Below, piece by piece: positions 34,063-42,215 of a DNA stretch of 47,640 nt. Made by a program: the position numbers and the translations under genes. This DNA is from an uncultured Clostridia bacterium (GTDB taxonomy: Bacteria; Bacillota; Clostridia; Oscillospirales; Ruminococcaceae), in contig CAMELR010000023.1 of the NCBI GenBank assembly GCA_945923775.1, forward strand, positions 1 through 47,640, given 5' to 3'. The notes under the pieces were generated by a model. That model was not told the DNA's origin, ran no database searches, and saw only the letters and a program-made list of their open reading frames with translations. Each line of letters begins with the position of its first letter. Position 1 is the first letter of the stretch.

Positions 34063-34172
34063 GTTTTTCTCCTTCCCCCTAATATATCTTCCGTTCGCCG
34101 GGGAACTCCGGCGGCGGATCGAAAACAATTCTTCATGGATAGTCAGCCACAGGCTTGAATGAGGATAATATA

Positions 34173-34224
34173 GCCCCCGGACGCTGCTGTGATAAAGACG
34201 GCAGCCTCCGGGGGCGTTTGTTTA
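34173..34224 (+). terminator. Terminator of the padR operon
   Basis: A nine-pair GCCCCCGGA/TCCGGGGGC outer stem with an inner GCTGC/GCAGC stem, followed by TTTGTTTATT. Confidence 0.82.
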
Positions 34225-34237
34225 TTACATTGAGTAT

Positions 34238-34783
34238 TTAGTATTCCTTACCTGCCTTAACCAGCTCCCTGAGATAAGCGAATGCCGCTTCCTCACCCTG
34301 CTCTGCCAGCATGCGGAGCAGCTTTTCAAGCATGTCGGAGGTCTCCGGGTGTATCGAGCGTGTAGGCTTTCTGGACAGGAAGTAATCCAGAGGGTCGGTA
34401 TTACGGTACTTTTCACCGCGGTATATCTTGCTTGCCGCAACTCTGTCACAGAACATCTCCGCAAGGAACCGCAGCGGCATCTTGACCGGCTTGTATACCT
34501 TCTCCACCGGGTCGACGTCTATCCAGTATTCGAAGTGGTGGCGGTTGCGTCCCTTGTGGTGCATCCACGCCAGGGAGTAGCCGTTCAGCTCACGCTCCGC
34601 TTCATTCGGGCTGCGCGTGCCCTGGAAGTACTTCACGCCGGGTATGAACTCGGTGGGCGAGTATTTCGAAAGATCGTGGCGAAGCCCCTGCCAGAGTATC
34701 CCCGCCTTTGCGCAGTGCGCAATTACCTTGTGGCGGTGGCGGTTTATGGTTCTAAGGTGTCCGAAAAAGCCTTTCAGCGACAT
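34238..34783 (-). CDS. DUF5662-type protein
   Basis: A 181-residue soluble protein, apparently of the DUF5662 family. His-rich motifs stand out: HRHKVIAHCAKAG near residue 16, RHDLSKYSPTEF near 35 and WMHHKGRNRHHFEYW near 74, which could bind metal. No signal peptide or membrane span. Its function is not known. It begins 32 bases after the riboflavin ECF gene on the same strand, with AAAGGAG upstream, and no terminator or promoter is visible between them, so it is probably under the same FMN riboswitch. Confidence 0.72.
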   Translation of the reverse strand: MSLKGFFGHLRTINRHRHKVIAHCAKAGILWQGLRHDLSKYSPTEFIPGVKYFQGTRSPNEAERELNGYSLAWMHHKGRNRHHFEYWIDVDPVEKVYKPVKMPLRFLAEMFCDRVAASKIYRGEKYRNTDPLDYFLSRKPTRSIHPETSDMLEKLLRMLAEQGEEAAFAYLRELVKAGKEY

Positions 34784-34815
34784 TTTTTGCTCCTTTTGCC
34801 GCTGGAATACGCGGC

Positions 34816-35442
34816 TTATTTTTCTGTGCGGAAATTGCTGTTGAATATCGGGCGCAGTCTCTTATAGAGGGGCAGCGATACCAGCACCGCGATAAGTCCC
34901 TTCGCAAAGGTGAACGGCATATTGAATACAACCAGGCACTTGATAAGGGAATCAGCGCCCGACCATATCGCCTGATACATTCCGATGATGGCTTCCATCG
35001 GCATAACCGCGGTGTACAGCGGATATACGATAAAATAGTTGGTCGCAAGACCGAAAACAGCCATCGAAACCGCTCCGGCAAGGCTTGCGAAAACTACGTG
35101 CTTCGTGGTATGCCCTGCTTTGTTCGCGATAAGTCCCGCAGGTACGACCAGCATGCAGCTGAGCAGGAAGTTGGATACCTCGCCGACGCCGCCGGTCATC
35201 GAGCCAAACAGACCGAGCAGGTTCTTTATCAGGCACACGGCAGCTCCGGATACAGGCCCCATGGTAAGCGACGCAAGCAGCGCGGGAACATCTGAAAAAT
35301 CAAACGTGATGAACGCCGGAATGAACGGAAGCGGGAAGCTCAGGAATTTCATCAGGACTACCGCCAGCGCGCCCAGAAGCGCGGTGAACACCAGTTTTCT
35401 TACGTCGAAGAGCTGCTTTGTTTTTGTTGTTGTGTTGTTCAT
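34816..35442 (-). CDS. ribU: Riboflavin ECF transporter S component
   Basis: A 208-residue membrane protein with about six spans, of the ECF substrate-binding (S-component) class. FDVRKLVFTALLGALAVVL near the start and FITFDFSDVPALLASLTMGP are typical of the riboflavin-specific RibU group. It captures riboflavin and works with an EcfT/ATPase module encoded elsewhere. The ATG at 35442 has GGAGGAAAAC before it; the longer frame from 35511 runs into the leader hairpin. An FMN riboswitch upstream confirms the vitamin assignment. Confidence 0.92.
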   Translation of the reverse strand: MNNTTTKTKQLFDVRKLVFTALLGALAVVLMKFLSFPLPFIPAFITFDFSDVPALLASLTMGPVSGAAVCLIKNLLGLFGSMTGGVGEVSNFLLSCMLVVPAGLIANKAGHTTKHVVFASLAGAVSMAVFGLATNYFIVYPLYTAVMPMEAIIGMYQAIWSGADSLIKCLVVFNMPFTFAKGLIAVLVSLPLYKRLRPIFNSNFRTEK

Positions 35443-35469
35443 GTTTTCCTCCATTGTTCTGGGGAAACA

Positions 35470-35507
35470 GAAAGCCCCTGCACGCACAAAATGGCTGTAC
35501 AGGGGGC
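35470..35507 (-). terminator. Leader attenuator of the FMN riboswitch
   Basis: Minus-strand GCCCCCTG/CAGGGGC stem followed by TTTCTGTTT, between the aptamer and the ribU start. Probably the expression-platform terminator formed when FMN is bound. Confidence 0.75.
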
Positions 35508-35548
35508 GCAAATATGCACGCAGAAGCGATACAACATTTGTTTTCTGA

Positions 35549-35652
35549 TTCTTTCATCCGGACTATACCGTCGGTACCGGAATTGCACCGGTTCAGCCTA
35601 TGCGGCTCGCGGACTTTCACCGCCGGTGGAGAATTGCACTCCGCCCCGAAAC
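35549..35652 (-). ncRNA. FMN riboswitch (RFN element)
   Basis: On the minus strand the aptamer begins TTTCGGGGCGGAGTGCAATT and ends with GGTATAGTCCGGATGAAAGA, the two most conserved RFN stretches, with ACCGGCGGT and ACCGACGGT between. It regulates riboflavin uptake downstream. FMN binding turns off expression, by family knowledge. Confidence 0.95.
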
Positions 35653-35689
35653 AGATAAAATGTATTCGGCGAAACCTCGCCGTAATTAC

Positions 35690-35718
35690 ATTATATACCC
35701 GCCGCGCGGTTTTGTCAA
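35690..35718 (-). promoter_or_regulatory. Consensus promoter of the riboflavin operon
   Basis: Minus-strand TTGACA, 17-base spacer, TATAAT, a perfect match about 38 bases before the aptamer. Confidence 0.88.
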
Positions 35719-35732
35719 TAGGCGGACGAAAA

Positions 35733-36395
35733 TTATTCGGGAGAAGCCTCCGCCTTCATGCAGAGTTCGTAGAACGGCGCGAGCTTCTTAAAGTCCCTCG
35801 CGACACGCTGGGAAAGCTTGTCCGAGAACATTATCTCCGGGTCGCTGGTGTCGAAGGAGAACCCTATGCTCTTGCGGTCGAGCCAGCGGCGCAGCTCCTC
35901 GGGCTGGTCGGGGAACTTGCTGCGCTTGTAGAGGTCGCCGAACATTTCAAAGCCTTTCAGCTTCTCCGCCGCCAGGAAAGCTTCCTTGAAGCTGTCGTCC
36001 CCCGCCAGAATGAGCCTGCGCAGCTTCTGCATGGACTGAGCGGAAGCGCAGTAATATCCGCAGCCGTAGCTTATTCCTCCCGCGCCTATCGAGAAATAAA
36101 ATCCCGGCAGCGCATGGTACTGCTCCCGCGTGCGGCTGAACGTATACCAGATGTGGTCGCGGAAAATCGAATCCGGATTAAGGCGCATGTCGCGGTATAT
36201 CCTTGAGATACGCGCGGGGTTTATCTCAATGAGCGGGTCGATTTTCAGTACGGCAGGCGCAACGTCAAGTATGAGCTGCTTCATCGGCTCCGTTACCTGC
36301 TCGGCGTAGGTCTGCTTGTGGTCGCGGAACCAATCGCGGCTGTCGTGCAGGCGGTTTTCAAACAAAAAATCAACTGATTGCTGTGAAAATGGCAT
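35733..36395 (-). CDS. DUF2461-family protein
   Basis: A 220-residue soluble protein of the DUF2461 family (TIGR02453-type). The pattern is an N-terminal FLFENRLHDSRDWFRDHK, then INPARISRIYRDMRLNPD and GFYFSIGAGGISYGCGYY. Its role is unknown. It starts with a ribosome site AAAGGAG and its stop lies close to the ribU promoter, without a clear terminator. It is divergent from the terminase-related pair; 84 bases separate the two start codons. Confidence 0.85.
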   Translation of the reverse strand: MPFSQQSVDFLFENRLHDSRDWFRDHKQTYAEQVTEPMKQLILDVAPAVLKIDPLIEINPARISRIYRDMRLNPDSIFRDHIWYTFSRTREQYHALPGFYFSIGAGGISYGCGYYCASAQSMQKLRRLILAGDDSFKEAFLAAEKLKGFEMFGDLYKRSKFPDQPEELRRWLDRKSIGFSFDTSDPEIMFSDKLSQRVARDFKKLAPFYELCMKAEASPE

Positions 36396-36479
36396 GTTTT
36401 TTCTCCTTTGCAGTAATTTGCACCTCCTTTCCTGATATCATCAGCATGCAGGAATATGCCCTGTAGAAAGGAGCTGTTT

Positions 36480-36764
36480 ATGGCTAAAAAAATCACTTCG
36501 GCGGAGTTCTTCGACAAGAACAACGCCGCTTTTATGAAATTCGGCAGAATGTTCACCCGCAAGCTCACCGACCAGGAACTGATCAACGCCCTGGCTGAGA
36601 AAGACCTCGAAAAGCTCGCGAAGGTGTTCAAGCTGGTGTTTGAAATGCTGGAGGAGAACTCCCCGGACAGCAATGCGCAGCTTGCGGCGATGATCTCCGC
36701 GTACTCTGAAATGGGCGAGCCGGGAGAGACAGACGGCGCCGGCGAAACGGAGGACGGCGAATGA
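36480..36764 (+). CDS. Small protein paired with the terminase gene
   Basis: A 94-residue acidic, helical protein (KKITSAEFFDKNNAAFMKF, LTDQELINALAEKDLEKL) with a Gly/Glu-rich tail. It overlaps the terminase gene by four bases (ATGA), so the two are translated together. By position it could be a terminase small subunit or an adaptor, but I see no helix-turn-helix motif of the usual small subunits. The ATG at 36480 has AAAGGAG upstream and is preferred to 36456. Confident as a gene, unsure as to function. Confidence 0.7.
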   Translation: MAKKITSAEFFDKNNAAFMKFGRMFTRKLTDQELINALAEKDLEKLAKVFKLVFEMLEENSPDSNAQLAAMISAYSEMGEPGETDGAGETEDGE

Positions 36765-37993
36765 CCGACGTATTTTCACCAAAGCAGAAATCCGCGCTGG
36801 GGCTTGTGAAGTCCGGCGGACTGCGGCGTATCAACCTCCTTGAAGGGAGCGTCCGCAGCGGAAAGACCTGGATCTCCATGATAATGTGGGGATTCTGGGT
36901 AGCCTCCGCACCGGAGAACGGCGCGTACCTCATGGCTGGGAAAACTCTCACGACCATGCGCCGAAACGTCCTCGAGCCGATGTGCGGCCTGTTCGGGAGC
37001 TGCTTCACCTACAGCCTCAGCAAGAAGGAGGGCAGGCTGTTCGGCAGAAAGATCTACCTTGAGGGAGCCTCCAACGCGCAGGCGGAAAGCAAAATACGCG
37101 GAATGACCCTCAACGGAGCCTACTGCGACGAGCTGTCGCTGTTCCCGGAGGATTTCTTCGCAATGCTGCTGTCAAGGCTCTCGGTCAGCGGAGCAAAGCT
37201 CATCGCGACCACCAACCCGGACAATCCCGGGCACTGGCTCAAGCGGAACTACCTCGATAACGATGCGCTCGACCTCCTCGACCTGAAATTCACGCTGGAC
37301 GACAATCCGTTCCTCCCCGCGGAATACGTCAGGGCATTGAAAACCGAGTACACCGGGGTGTTCTACGACCGGTTCATACTCGGAAACTGGACCGCCGCCG
37401 AGGGCAGGATATACGAGGATTTCTCGCAGAAATGCATAATTTCCCCGCAGGAGCTGCGGCAGCGACTGTCCGAAAGTCCGCTGACTACCTCGGTGATCGG
37501 CGTGGACTACGGCGGGAACAAGAGCGCAAGCGCGTTCGTTCACACCGGATTTGACGCGGGATTCAGCAATGTGTACGTTCTGTCTGAGCATTACGACAAG
37601 CGGAATGTCAGCGCGGAGAGCCTGATCTCCGCATTTGCGGAATTTGTAACGCAGGAGCGCGAGCGCTTCCCCACGCTTGAAATGGCGTGCTGCGACAGCG
37701 CGGAGCAGCTCCTGATAAAGAGCTTCCGCAGCGCAGTCAGCCTGGAAGTAAGGAACGCGATGAAAAAGCCGGTCTCCACCCGGATAAACATGGTAAACCG
37801 CCTTATCTCCGCGGGAAGGCTGCATATCAGCTCGGAATGCCCGCACCTCATTGAAGCGCTCAAAACCGCAGTCTGGGACGAAAAGAGCCTCCACAAGGAC
37901 GTGCGGCTCGACGACGGCTCGACAAACATCGACAGCCTCGACGCATTCGAGTATTCACTCGAGCGCTTCGAGCGGGAGCTTTTCAGATACTGA
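36761..37993 (+). CDS. Phage-type terminase large subunit (PBSX-like), isolated
   Basis: A 410-residue DNA-packaging ATPase/nuclease. The ATPase domain has Walker A GSVRSGKT at 29-36, Walker B with Asp123-Glu124 (AYCDELSLF) and the coupling motif ATTNPDNPGH at 149-157. The nuclease domain keeps acidic residues at Asp249 (VIGVDYGG), Asp312 (CCDSAEQ) and Asp394 (DSLDAFEYSL). Length is normal for the family and all key residues are present, so it looks functional. No portal, capsid, tail, integrase or lysis gene is near: the neighbours are DUF2461 on one side and coaD-type housekeeping genes on the other. It could be a domesticated gene or the last remnant of a prophage. Confidence 0.9.
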   Translation: MTDVFSPKQKSALGLVKSGGLRRINLLEGSVRSGKTWISMIMWGFWVASAPENGAYLMAGKTLTTMRRNVLEPMCGLFGSCFTYSLSKKEGRLFGRKIYLEGASNAQAESKIRGMTLNGAYCDELSLFPEDFFAMLLSRLSVSGAKLIATTNPDNPGHWLKRNYLDNDALDLLDLKFTLDDNPFLPAEYVRALKTEYTGVFYDRFILGNWTAAEGRIYEDFSQKCIISPQELRQRLSESPLTTSVIGVDYGGNKSASAFVHTGFDAGFSNVYVLSEHYDKRNVSAESLISAFAEFVTQERERFPTLEMACCDSAEQLLIKSFRSAVSLEVRNAMKKPVSTRINMVNRLISAGRLHISSECPHLIEALKTAVWDEKSLHKDVRLDDGSTNIDSLDAFEYSLERFERELFRY

Positions 37994-38001
37994 TATCGCA
38001 T

Positions 38002-38034
38002 AAAACCACCTTTCCTGTCCGGAAAGGTGGTTTT
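38002..38034. terminator. Bidirectional terminator
   Basis: A perfect 14-pair stem AAAACCACCTTTCC/GGAAAGGTGGTTTT with a five-base loop, A-rich before and T-rich after, between the convergent terminase and coiled-coil genes. Confidence 0.92.
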
Positions 38035-38062
38035 GATTTATTCGCAGACCTAGCAGACCTGA

Positions 38063-38581
38063 TCACTTCTTCTGCTGCGGAACCGGCTGACCCTGCGGGA
38101 GCTGCGCCGGCTGCTGCGGATTTGCAAGCTCTGTGCCGGTGCTGAGAGTCTTGCGGAGGATACGCAGCTCGTTCACGTCCTTGACCATCAGCTCCTCTAC
38201 GCGGGAGAGCATTTTGTCGGTGTAATCCTGCGTGGAGCTTCTGATAAGGTTGGAGCGCTGCTGTGCCGCGCTGATCTCCTCGGTGGCGCGGCGGCGCGCT
38301 TCCTGGAGTATGGAGTTCTGGTCGATAAGCTCGCGGCGCTGCTGCTCAGCCTTGCTGATTATCGCCTCGGCTTCCTTCTTGGCGTCGCTGATTATGCGGT
38401 TCTTATCTGCGACGATGTTCTGCGCCTGCTGTATCTCACGGGGCAGGACAAGACGCATTTCGGTTGCTATCTCGTCTATCTCGGTGCAGTCCACAAGGCT
38501 CTTCTTGCCGATGGGGAACGGAGCCGCCTTCTTAACTACCTCTTCAAGGGCTGCGATAAGGTCTAAAAGATTGTATTCCAT
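38063..38581 (-). CDS. Coiled-coil protein downstream of coaD
   Basis: A 172-residue protein, mostly a long coiled coil from about 50 to 145 (REIQQAQNIVADKNRIISDA, AEAIISKAEQQRRELIDQ), with a short ordered N-terminus and a Gln/Pro tail. Such genes, loosely related to DivIVA or ATP-synthase b/H subunits, often sit next to coaD in clostridia; the function is unknown. It starts five bases after coaD ends, with AAAGGAAC as ribosome site, and is the last gene of the uvrC operon. Confidence 0.8.
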   Translation of the reverse strand: MEYNLLDLIAALEEVVKKAAPFPIGKKSLVDCTEIDEIATEMRLVLPREIQQAQNIVADKNRIISDAKKEAEAIISKAEQQRRELIDQNSILQEARRRATEEISAAQQRSNLIRSSTQDYTDKMLSRVEELMVKDVNELRILRKTLSTGTELANPQQPAQLPQGQPVPQQKK

Positions 38582-38586
38582 TATAT

Positions 38587-39138
38587 TCAGTTCCTTTCAG
38601 TAGAATTTGACTTTTCGTGATATTTCGTTCTTGCAAGCTCCCTTGCCGCGTCGAAGTCCTGCGTCAGCCGGCTGCGTATCTGCTCATGGATACACGCCGG
38701 GACATACTTACTCAGGTCTCCGTTGAACATCGCCACCTGCTTTACCATGCTCGATGAAACGAACGTAGTCTTGAGGCTGGCGGGTATAAACACCGTTTCC
38801 GCACGTGGGTTCAGGTCCTTGTTGGTGTGCGCCATCTGGAATTCATACTCGAAATCCGTGGTAGCGCGCAGACCCTTCACGATAACATCGACGTCGCTAC
38901 GCTGATTGAAGTAATCCGCAAGCAGCCCGTCGAAGCTCGCTATCTCGACATTCGGGATATCCTTAGTGGTTTCTTTAAGAAACTCGCAGCGCTCCTTCAT
39001 GCTGAAGCTGTAGGTCTTGAGCGGATTTATCAGCACCACAACGACCAGCTTGTCGAACATCTTGGAAGCACGCTGGATTATGTCGAGATGTCCATTAGTC
39101 ACCGGATCGAAGCTGCCTGGGTATATCGCTGTTTTCAT
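38587..39138 (-). CDS. coaD: Phosphopantetheine adenylyltransferase
   Basis: A 183-residue nucleotidyltransferase of coenzyme A synthesis that joins ATP and 4'-phosphopantetheine. The signature IYPGSFDPVTNGHLDII is at the start, with the HxGH-like TNGH, and VSSSMVKQVAMFNGDLSKYV holds the second ATP motif. Length is a little above the usual 160 because of a charged C-terminal extension. It overlaps the rsmD stop by four bases, indicating coupled translation. The pairing rsmD-coaD is common in bacteria. Confidence 0.95.
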   Translation of the reverse strand: MKTAIYPGSFDPVTNGHLDIIQRASKMFDKLVVVVLINPLKTYSFSMKERCEFLKETTKDIPNVEIASFDGLLADYFNQRSDVDVIVKGLRATTDFEYEFQMAHTNKDLNPRAETVFIPASLKTTFVSSSMVKQVAMFNGDLSKYVPACIHEQIRSRLTQDFDAARELARTKYHEKSNSTERN

Positions 39139-39713
39139 GCTTCCGGCTCCTTTCCGGAGTCCTCGTCATCGGTCTGCTTCGGGCGGTAGATAGTCACCGA
39201 CGTGCGGGAATGCCGCAGCACCTTTACTATCTCGAATCTCCCGATATCATGCGGGAGCACGCATTCCTTCTCATGCTCACAGATTATAACTCCGTTCTCC
39301 GACATCTTTTCAACAAGGTGCGGAAGCGCCTTCTGAATTATCTTGTAGTTGTAGGGCGGGTCAAGTATCGCTATGTCGAACACAGCCCGGGTGCTTTTCA
39401 GGAATGCCGAAAACGGCATGTTCACTACCCGCGCGTTTGCCTCCAGCCCGGTGGACTTCAAATTCTCGCGCACCGCCTTGATGGAAACCGCCGCGCTGTC
39501 GATAAAGTACGCTTCCTTCGCACCGCGGCTGAGCGCCTCTATTCCAAGCTGTCCGCTTCCTGCGAACAGGTCGAGCACCGTTCTTCCCTCTATCTCAAAT
39601 TGAATAGCGCTGAAAATGGCTTCCTTCACTCCGTCGGTGGTGGGTCTGACTACCTCGGTGCCCTCAACGGTGACGAGCTTACGTCCACGCGCTGTTCCGG
39701 TAATTACTCTCAT
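39135..39713 (-). CDS. rsmD: 16S rRNA (guanine-966-N2) methyltransferase
   Basis: A 192-residue SAM-dependent methyltransferase acting on the small ribosomal subunit. The family start MRVITGTARGRKL is followed by RPTTDGVKEAIFSAI, the SAM-binding DLFAGSGQLGIEALSRGA (about 48-65) and the catalytic DPPYNY (about 120). Length is normal. It follows uvrC by 26 bases with AGGAGTGAC as ribosome site and is coupled to coaD by a four-base overlap. Confidence 0.93.
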   Translation of the reverse strand: MRVITGTARGRKLVTVEGTEVVRPTTDGVKEAIFSAIQFEIEGRTVLDLFAGSGQLGIEALSRGAKEAYFIDSAAVSIKAVRENLKSTGLEANARVVNMPFSAFLKSTRAVFDIAILDPPYNYKIIQKALPHLVEKMSENGVIICEHEKECVLPHDIGRFEIVKVLRHSRTSVTIYRPKQTDDEDSGKEPEA

Positions 39714-39739
39714 ATGTCACTCCTGTATGTCTTTTTCGC

Positions 39740-41566
39740 TCAGAAACGCTCCTGAATGAACCTATACAGCTCCTGAGCCTTTTCCTCGCCTATCTTAGCC
39801 GCCGCACGGAGTTCCTCCGGCGTGGCATTTTTCATGTCCTGCTTTGTTTTAAACGCCTTCATCAGCGCCTGCGCCTTCGCCTGCCCTATTCCGGGGACCT
39901 CGGTCAGCTCAAGCTCGTAGGTCTTTTGCTTGTGCTTCACACGCTGGAAGTTGATGGAGTAGCGGTGCACCTCGTCCTGTATATTTGTGAGCAGCTTGAA
40001 AAGCGGCTTGTTTGCGCTTATCTGTATCTCCCCGCCCTCTTTTGCGATGGCTCGGGTGCGGTGCTTGCTGTCCTTGACAAGGCCGAAAAGCGGAACGTTT
40101 ATCCCCATTTCGTCGAAAACCTGCGATACCGCCGCGACATGTCCCTGACCGCCGTCCAGCAGTATCAGATCGGGCAGCGGAGCGAAATTCTCGTCGCCAT
40201 CAAGGTAGCGCTGCATGCGGCGCCGGAGCACCTCCTGCATGCTGGCGTAGTCGTTTATTCCAACTACGTCCTTGATGTTGAACCTGCGGTAGCCCGGCTT
40301 GAAAGGTCTGCCGTTGCGGTAGACTATCATGCCGCCGACCCGCCCGGTCTCGCCGAAGTTCGACATATCGTAGCTTTCGATGATGAGCGGTATCTTCTCG
40401 AGATGGAGAAGGTCGCGGAGATCCTCAAGCGCGTTTATTTCCTTTGCAGTCCTTCCGACCCTCAGTGCGAGGTACTCGCTGGCGTTGTTCTTCGCGAGCA
40501 CTATCTGCGAAAGTCCGTTTCCGCGCTGCGGAACCACGAATTTGACAGCGTGCCCCGCCTTTTCCCGCAGGAGCTGAGTTACAAGCTCCATATCGTCGAA
40601 TTCCTCGTCGATGTAGATCTCCTTCGGGATATCGTCGCGGTCGGGGTAGTAGCTCAGCAGGAAATCCCGCCGCATTTCCCCGGGGTCGTACTCGTCGCCG
40701 ATGAAGAAATTTTCCTTGTCGACCAGCCTTCCGCCGCGGTACTTCACCGCCGCGATACTCGCAAGGCTGACGTTCTGCGCGAGCGCAACTATGTCGTAAT
40801 CCTCGGTTTTATAGTCGAATATCTTCTGTGAATTCTTGAGCCTTGCTATCGCCTGGATACGGTCGCGGAGCTTCGCCGCCTTCTCGAATTCCAGGTTTTC
40901 TGCGGCTTCGTTCATTTCCTCCGTAAGCTGATCAACAGACTTCTGACTGCCTGTTTTAAGGTACTCGAGAGCCTCCTCGATTATCTTCTTGTACTCCTCG
41001 GAGGATATCTTACCACGGCAAACGCCCATGCATTTCTTGATGTGCATGTTAAGGCAGGGGCGCTCCTTGCCGATATCCATGGGGAACCTGCGGTTACAGG
41101 TAGGCAGCATGAAAATGGTGTTTACCTCCTCCACCGCCTGCTTCACAGTGAAGCCGCTGGTGAACGGCCCGAGGTAATCCGCGTTCGGGTCGTTGGTGTT
41201 CAGCGCGTAGGATATGCGCGGGTAGGCTCCCTTGCTTATCTTGATGTAATTGTAGCCCTTGTCGTCCTTGAGCAGTATGTTATATTTCGGCTTGTGGAGC
41301 TTTATCAGGCTGCATTCCAGCACCAGTGCGTCAAGCTCGCTGGGGCAGACGATAAAGTCGAAATCCGCGATATTGTCGATAAGCTTCAGGGTCTTGGCGT
41401 TGTGGTTGGAATCGTGCCGGAAGTAGGAGGTCACGCGGTTTTTTAGCGCCTTCGCCTTTCCGACGTAGATTATCTTCCCGGTCTTATCTTTCATGAGATA
41501 CACGCCGGGGCTGAGGGACAGGCGGTTCGCCTTGTCACGCAGATAGTCGATATTCGGATTCAACAC
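39740..41566 (-). CDS. uvrC: Excinuclease ABC subunit C
   Basis: A 608-residue nucleotide-excision repair nuclease that makes both cuts at a lesion with UvrB. Order: GIY-YIG domain (SPGVYLMKDKTGKIIYVGKA, about 18-37), Cys-rich stretch (CNRRFPMDIGKERPCLNMHIK-type), UVR motif (MNEAAENLEFEKAAKLRDRI), RNase H-like domain (ESYDMSNFGETGRVGGMIV) and C-terminal helix-hairpin-helix pair (TEVPGIGQAKAQALM). The GTG at 41566 is chosen: GGGGGG lies just upstream, family proteins begin here, and the promoter overlaps the longer frame from 41668. A TTG at 41563 is an alternative. Confidence 0.94.
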   Translation of the reverse strand: MLNPNIDYLRDKANRLSLSPGVYLMKDKTGKIIYVGKAKALKNRVTSYFRHDSNHNAKTLKLIDNIADFDFIVCPSELDALVLECSLIKLHKPKYNILLKDDKGYNYIKISKGAYPRISYALNTNDPNADYLGPFTSGFTVKQAVEEVNTIFMLPTCNRRFPMDIGKERPCLNMHIKKCMGVCRGKISSEEYKKIIEEALEYLKTGSQKSVDQLTEEMNEAAENLEFEKAAKLRDRIQAIARLKNSQKIFDYKTEDYDIVALAQNVSLASIAAVKYRGGRLVDKENFFIGDEYDPGEMRRDFLLSYYPDRDDIPKEIYIDEEFDDMELVTQLLREKAGHAVKFVVPQRGNGLSQIVLAKNNASEYLALRVGRTAKEINALEDLRDLLHLEKIPLIIESYDMSNFGETGRVGGMIVYRNGRPFKPGYRRFNIKDVVGINDYASMQEVLRRRMQRYLDGDENFAPLPDLILLDGGQGHVAAVSQVFDEMGINVPLFGLVKDSKHRTRAIAKEGGEIQISANKPLFKLLTNIQDEVHRYSINFQRVKHKQKTYELELTEVPGIGQAKAQALMKAFKTKQDMKNATPEELRAAAKIGEEKAQELYRFIQERF

Positions 41567-41596
41567 TAAAGCCCCCCAGATGATTATACACACTTT

Positions 41597-41625
41597 ATTG
41601 TACCATTTTTTTTGCTGAAATACAA
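41597..41625 (-). promoter_or_regulatory. Promoter of the uvrC operon
   Basis: Minus-strand TTGTAT, 17-base spacer, TACAAT with a TGn extension, about 30 bases before the GTG start. Confidence 0.82.
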
Positions 41626-41751
41626 GAGCCTGAGTATATTTTTTTGAGAAAGACCGCAAATTTTGCAAAAGAAATGCTCCCGGCGGATAAGCTGTGAAAA
41701 ATCGGGCATAATCATACCAGCCTCAGATTTACACGACACAGGAGGGATAAT

Positions 41752-42069
41752 ATGTCACTTTACGGAAAAATGGCTGGTGGGCTGATAGCTCTTGCACTTA
41801 TGGGAGGCAGCGCGGCGTACGTCGCTTCGGCAGCCGGGAGCGTCCTGGAAGCCGCCGAGCAGACCGCGGCGCAGCTTTCCTGCTATGTGCTCAGGGAATA
41901 CAACGGAAGCGTAGCGCTTTTCTCAGACGACGGCACAGAGCCTATCGCGCAGTACTCCACCCCGATAGCCGACGTAAACCCCGCAGACGCTGCCCAGCTT
42001 AAAGAAGGTATCCGCCTGAGAGGTCTTACGGAGGTCAGCAGGCTTCTTGAGGATCTGGATATTGAATAA
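41752..42069 (+). CDS. Small membrane-anchored protein, BofC-like C-terminal motif
   Basis: A 105-residue protein with an N-terminal membrane segment (about residues 8-30) and a small domain with CYVLREYNGSVALFSD followed by a helical end (LRGLTEVSRLLEDLDIE). The YVLREYNG pattern is seen in clostridial small proteins and in BofC-like proteins of sporulation; this link is tentative. ACAGGAGGG lies seven bases upstream of the ATG. A possible non-sigma-A promoter (CGGATA, 17 bases, CATAAT) is at 41684-41712. It is a single gene between the divergent uvrC and the convergent zinc-ribbon gene. Confidence 0.6.
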   Translation: MSLYGKMAGGLIALALMGGSAAYVASAAGSVLEAAEQTAAQLSCYVLREYNGSVALFSDDGTEPIAQYSTPIADVNPADAAQLKEGIRLRGLTEVSRLLEDLDIE

Positions 42070-42111
42070 AAAATCGGCTTCAACCTGACAATTCACAGCG
42101 ATTTGAAATTC

Positions 42112-42148
42112 CGCGCGAAGCGCGCACCATAATTCCGCATTCCGAATT
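42112..42148. repeat. Short palindromic repeat remnant
   Basis: A CGCGC-GAA-GCGCG hairpin followed by ACC, AATTCCG and ATTCCGAATTT. The same order (GC-rich GAA-loop hairpin, ACC, ATTCCGAATT) recurs at 47568-47596. Confidence 0.6.
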
Positions 42149-42149
42149 T

Positions 42150-42181
42150 AAAAAAGTCCCCCGCTCCTATAAAGCGGGGGA
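42150..42181 (-). terminator. Terminator of the large zinc-ribbon gene
   Basis: Minus-strand TCCCCCGCT/AGCGGGGGA stem followed by six T. Confidence 0.88.
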
Positions 42182-42215
42182 TCAGTTATTCTCTGTGAAC
42201 GCTTAGCGCAAAGCC

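Noticed and set aside
36480..37993. A prophage at this locus
   Set aside because: Only the terminase pair is phage-like; no integrase, structural, lysis or attachment-site sequences were found within the window.
41567..41668. A longer N-terminus for UvrC
   Set aside because: It would span the promoter at 41597-41625, and the extra residues do not resemble UvrC.
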